From an uncultured Bacteroidales bacterium (lineage in GTDB: Bacteria; Bacteroidota; Bacteroidia; Bacteroidales; UBA932), in the NCBI GenBank assembly GCA_900316045.1, contig ONBM01000015.1, positions 1 through 64,000 of the forward strand: 64,000 nt of DNA, given 5' to 3'. The translations under genes were made by a program, and so were the position numbers. Within the stretch, counting starts at the first letter, position 1; each line of letters starts with the position of its first letter. Shown here piece by piece: positions 62,107 to 64,000 of the stretch. The notes under the pieces were generated by a model that saw nothing but the letters and a program-made list of their open reading frames with translations, had not been told where the DNA came from and did no database searches.

Positions 62107-63417
62107 ATGCTGACAATCGAGAAAATCATCCTGTCTGGATTCAGGAACCTTGGCCGCAACGAAATCACCCTTCACGATGTGACATCGCTGGTGGCTCCCA
62201 ACAACTATGGAAAGTCAAATCTGTTAGACGCAATTCTGTTCGGAGCTAATTTCATCAGGGCCTCTTCCGAGAAGAAAAACTCTCAGATGAGAAGCCGCAA
62301 CGTCATTCCAATAAACACGCAGCTGGAAGGAGCCCCATTCAGTTACGAACTGCAAGGCATTGTCAAGAGAGATGAGAACCTTGCAAATTTCATCTATGGA
62401 TATTCATTTAAGTGGGAGAGGAATAATAGCGAAGATAGGGGAGCCTGCATATTCGAAGAACACCTGAGGATAAAATCGGACGAGGATCCCAAATATCGAA
62501 ATTACATAGTAAGAGAAGAAAAAGATGCAGCATATTACCTTGCATCCCCTACAGGCAGATGCTCAAAGAAATTGTCGGTAGGAGGGAATGTTCTCGCCAT
62601 CAATAAACTAAGCAATTTCGATGATCTTTTTTATCTTGACATCGTAACAGCGATAAACCAGATTTCTGTTAAGTTCGTCAGCACGATGAGAAATCCGAAT
62701 GAACTGTTTTCAACCATTTCTCCGAATAATGACGTGAACTCACTCACGCTGCAATATCCGAGAACAGGCGAAATAGGATTCTATATCAATTCTCTGAAGG
62801 AACTCGACCATGACAAATATGATCTGCTTCACAATACGATCATGGATCTTCTCCCTGAGATTGAAGATTTCAAACCTGTAAAGGTTATCCTAAAGCACAC
62901 TGGAGGACAAGAGGAGAAGAATCTGCCTTTCCTGATCCCAGACGCATTCTACGACATTCAGGTTAAGGAACGTTATAACAATCAGTATTCCAGTATCAAT
63001 AACCTCTCTGCCGGATGTAAGCGCCTCCTGTACATATTTACTATGGTGATTGCGTCGCAAATCAACAATGTCCAGCTCGTAATGCTCGAGGAACTGGAAA
63101 ACTCTGTGCACCCAAAGCTCCTTCAGGACGTCCTTGTTGTGATAAGCCAGCTGGCAGGAGATACGAAAATTCTTTTGACGAGCCACTCACCATATTTGGT
63201 TAATTATCTTGATGTCAGGAAGATTCAATTCGGCCTTCCTGCGAAATGTGGCATTGCGACTTTCAAGGAAGTGAAGGCATCGAAAGTGTCAAGGCTAGAA
63301 AAGCAAGCCTCTGCCGAAGAAATGTCGTTGGGGGAATATGTCTTCGGCCTTATGCAAGATCTGGAGAATGATGATGAATATATAAAAACATATTTCGATA
63401 CAAGAGATGGCAGGTAG
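62107..63417 (+). CDS. AAA/ABC-type ATPase (OLD/AAA_15-like), probable defence protein
   Basis: A 436-residue soluble ATPase of the SMC-like AAA_15/AAA_21 group. It starts LTIEKIILSGFRNLGRNEIT; Walker A is the unusual APNNYGKSNLL (Ala and Asn in place of the usual Gly-rich start); an ABC-signature-like NLSAGCKRLL, Walker B VMLEELENSVHPK, and the switch His in LLTSHSPYLVNYLD follow. Such ATPases are usually paired with a TOPRIM-type nuclease in phage defence (OLD, PARIS, Gabija-like groups). The partner at 63407 overlaps it by 11 bp and starts like a TOPRIM protein, but is cut short. Complete as far as can be seen. Confidence 0.82.
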   Translation: MLTIEKIILSGFRNLGRNEITLHDVTSLVAPNNYGKSNLLDAILFGANFIRASSEKKNSQMRSRNVIPINTQLEGAPFSYELQGIVKRDENLANFIYGYSFKWERNNSEDRGACIFEEHLRIKSDEDPKYRNYIVREEKDAAYYLASPTGRCSKKLSVGGNVLAINKLSNFDDLFYLDIVTAINQISVKFVSTMRNPNELFSTISPNNDVNSLTLQYPRTGEIGFYINSLKELDHDKYDLLHNTIMDLLPEIEDFKPVKVILKHTGGQEEKNLPFLIPDAFYDIQVKERYNNQYSSINNLSAGCKRLLYIFTMVIASQINNVQLVMLEELENSVHPKLLQDVLVVISQLAGDTKILLTSHSPYLVNYLDVRKIQFGLPAKCGIATFKEVKASKVSRLEKQASAEEMSLGEYVFGLMQDLENDDEYIKTYFDTRDGR

Positions 63418-63637
63418 GGCAAATCAGTCGTTTGTGGTTGTTTTCGTGGAGGGAGAGACTGACTTCCAATTCTTTACAAAGCTACTTAAATATTATGAGC
63501 AGAATAGTTCTTCATCAATCAGGCGATATAAGATTGTCCAGATGAATGGCGTTTCTCATTTCACATCCACGCTGCCAAGCGAACCTTGGACCACCTCGAC
63601 TTCGCCAAAATCAGAAGCAAGAGGAGAATTCGCCTAG
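63407..63637 (+). pseudogene. Truncated TOPRIM-like nuclease partner
   Basis: Only about 50 residues look genuine: SFVVVFVEGETDFQFFTKLL (the VEGETD acidic motif of TOPRIM-like proteins), then KIVQMNGVSHFTS. The reading then runs into a non-matching Pro/Ser/Thr stretch and stops. In another frame, 63567-63677 encodes FHIHAAKRTLDHLDFAKIRS and KRRIRLEALERILNV, which looks like a different protein end. So the gene is likely the product of an internal deletion or fusion, with the catalytic rest missing. Family assignment is tentative. Confidence 0.55.
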
Positions 63638-63678
63638 AAGCTCTAGAAAGAATATTGAATGTAAAAATACAATATTGA

Positions 63679-63752
63679 ATGAAGCAAAATGACGCCAAGG
63701 TGCTTAAGACCAAGACGCTCAGCCAGCTGGAAGCGATTCTTCATCCATAAGG
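63679..63752 (+). repeat. Duplicated 3' end of the cpsB-like gene
   Basis: 74 bases match 61858-61931 with five mismatches, ending with the same HP-stop and AAGG. It has no start of its own gene. It frames the AAA/nuclease cassette as a direct repeat at a constant offset of 1821 bp. A direct repeat AATATTGAATG (about 63647 and 63671) lies just before it. Confidence 0.85.
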
Positions 63753-63827
63753 CCGGGACAGCGGATCCTGTCAAAATGAATTGTCCGTCTTAGTTGAATT
63801 GGAAATGAAACAAGTAAGGCAATTTGG

Positions 63828-64000
63828 TTATTTGGCGGGAATTTGTTTGGTTATTTGGCGATGGATTGCCTCACAAACTTCGGTTGGTTTCGCAAGTGAC
63901 TTATGCAGCCAAACGTCGTGCGTCGAATGCCCTTCGGACGGCGGGTGGAACTCGTTGGGCATTGTCCCGATGGGGAAACGCCTGGATTCATGAATTCGAT
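63828..64000 (-). CDS. Possible partial gene at the window edge, unknown
   Basis: On the minus strand a frame enters the window from the right and stops at 63828: about 57 residues, containing RRFPIGTMPNEFHPPSEGH, then STHDVWLHKSLAKPTEVCEA and IHRQITKQIPAK. I do not recognise it. Codon use is plausible but the piece is short; it could be chance or a decayed gene. The opposite-strand frame at 63781-63993 is less convincing. Confidence 0.25.
   Translation of the reverse strand, partial: RIHESRRFPIGTMPNEFHPPSEGHSTHDVWLHKSLAKPTEVCEAIHRQITKQIPAK

Overview
The window looks like a chromosomal piece of a gut- or rumen-type Bacteroidales bacterium. The signs are a SusC/SusD pair, many glycan-active lipoproteins, a complete Na+-NQR operon, a type B L31 protein, DUF349 and DUF4493 proteins, and promoters of the Bacteroidetes form (a TTTG-like -33 box about 20 bp before TAnnTTTG). 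Exact genus cannot be read from the sequence.

Layout. 0.2-9.5 kb (+): a glycan-utilisation operon with a sugar isomerase, SusC, SusD and a GH106-like lipoprotein, closed by a strong terminator. 9.5-12.25 kb: a gene desert with a decayed, internally deleted group II intron and several kinds of short repeat. 12.3-17.9 kb (-): an ArnT-like glycosyltransferase, a GH27 alpha-galactosidase and a GH78 alpha-L-rhamnosidase. Two rhamnosidase-type enzymes plus an alpha-galactosidase suggest a rhamnose- and galactose-containing plant or host glycan as the target (inference). 18-25 kb: housekeeping genes (trmD, a DUF349 protein, yidC, a yggS-type PLP protein, a SAM methyltransferase). 25.0-25.6 kb: an unrecognised pair of small genes. 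25.7-29 kb: phosphoglucomutase, tRNA-Thr(CGT) and a HI0933-like flavoprotein.

29-37 kb is rich in repeats. Two paralogous HUH (Y1, REP-associated-type) transposases each sit beside their own repeats: a 71-bp array, a 29-bp array and inverted copies of a ~77-bp element around the first, and an ~81-bp inverted-repeat array beside the second. Between them lie mnmA, whose 3' end has become a 75-bp tandem repeat encoding a ~100-residue tail, cdd, the small SRP RNA gene, an acyl-CoA synthetase and a membrane protein.

37-43 kb (-): nqrABCDEF, the sodium-pumping NADH:quinone oxidoreductase. 43-45.6 kb: a UvrD/PcrA-type helicase. 45.6-50.7 kb: a candidate small RNA or attenuator, then a three-gene surface operon (DUF4493 lipoprotein, OmpA-family barrel, collagen-like lipoprotein). 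50.7-53.6 kb: uxaC and an exuT-like hexuronate transporter. 53.6-57.2 kb (-): a CE2-like esterase, a small membrane protein and a dipeptidyl peptidase IV. 57.3-57.7 kb: tRNA-Glu(CTC) and rpmE. 57.9-61.9 kb: the export and phosphoregulation start of a capsule locus (Wza-like, Wzc-like, CpsB-like). From 62 kb: an AAA ATPase with a truncated TOPRIM-like partner, placed between the intact cpsB end and a 74-bp duplicated copy of that end.

The observations most worth following are the HUH transposase/repeat neighbourhoods, the repeat-built MnmA tail, the AAA/nuclease cassette framed by the cpsB 3' duplication, the candidate RNA at 45.6 kb, and a set of genes whose -7 box lies so close to ATG that leaderless transcription is likely.
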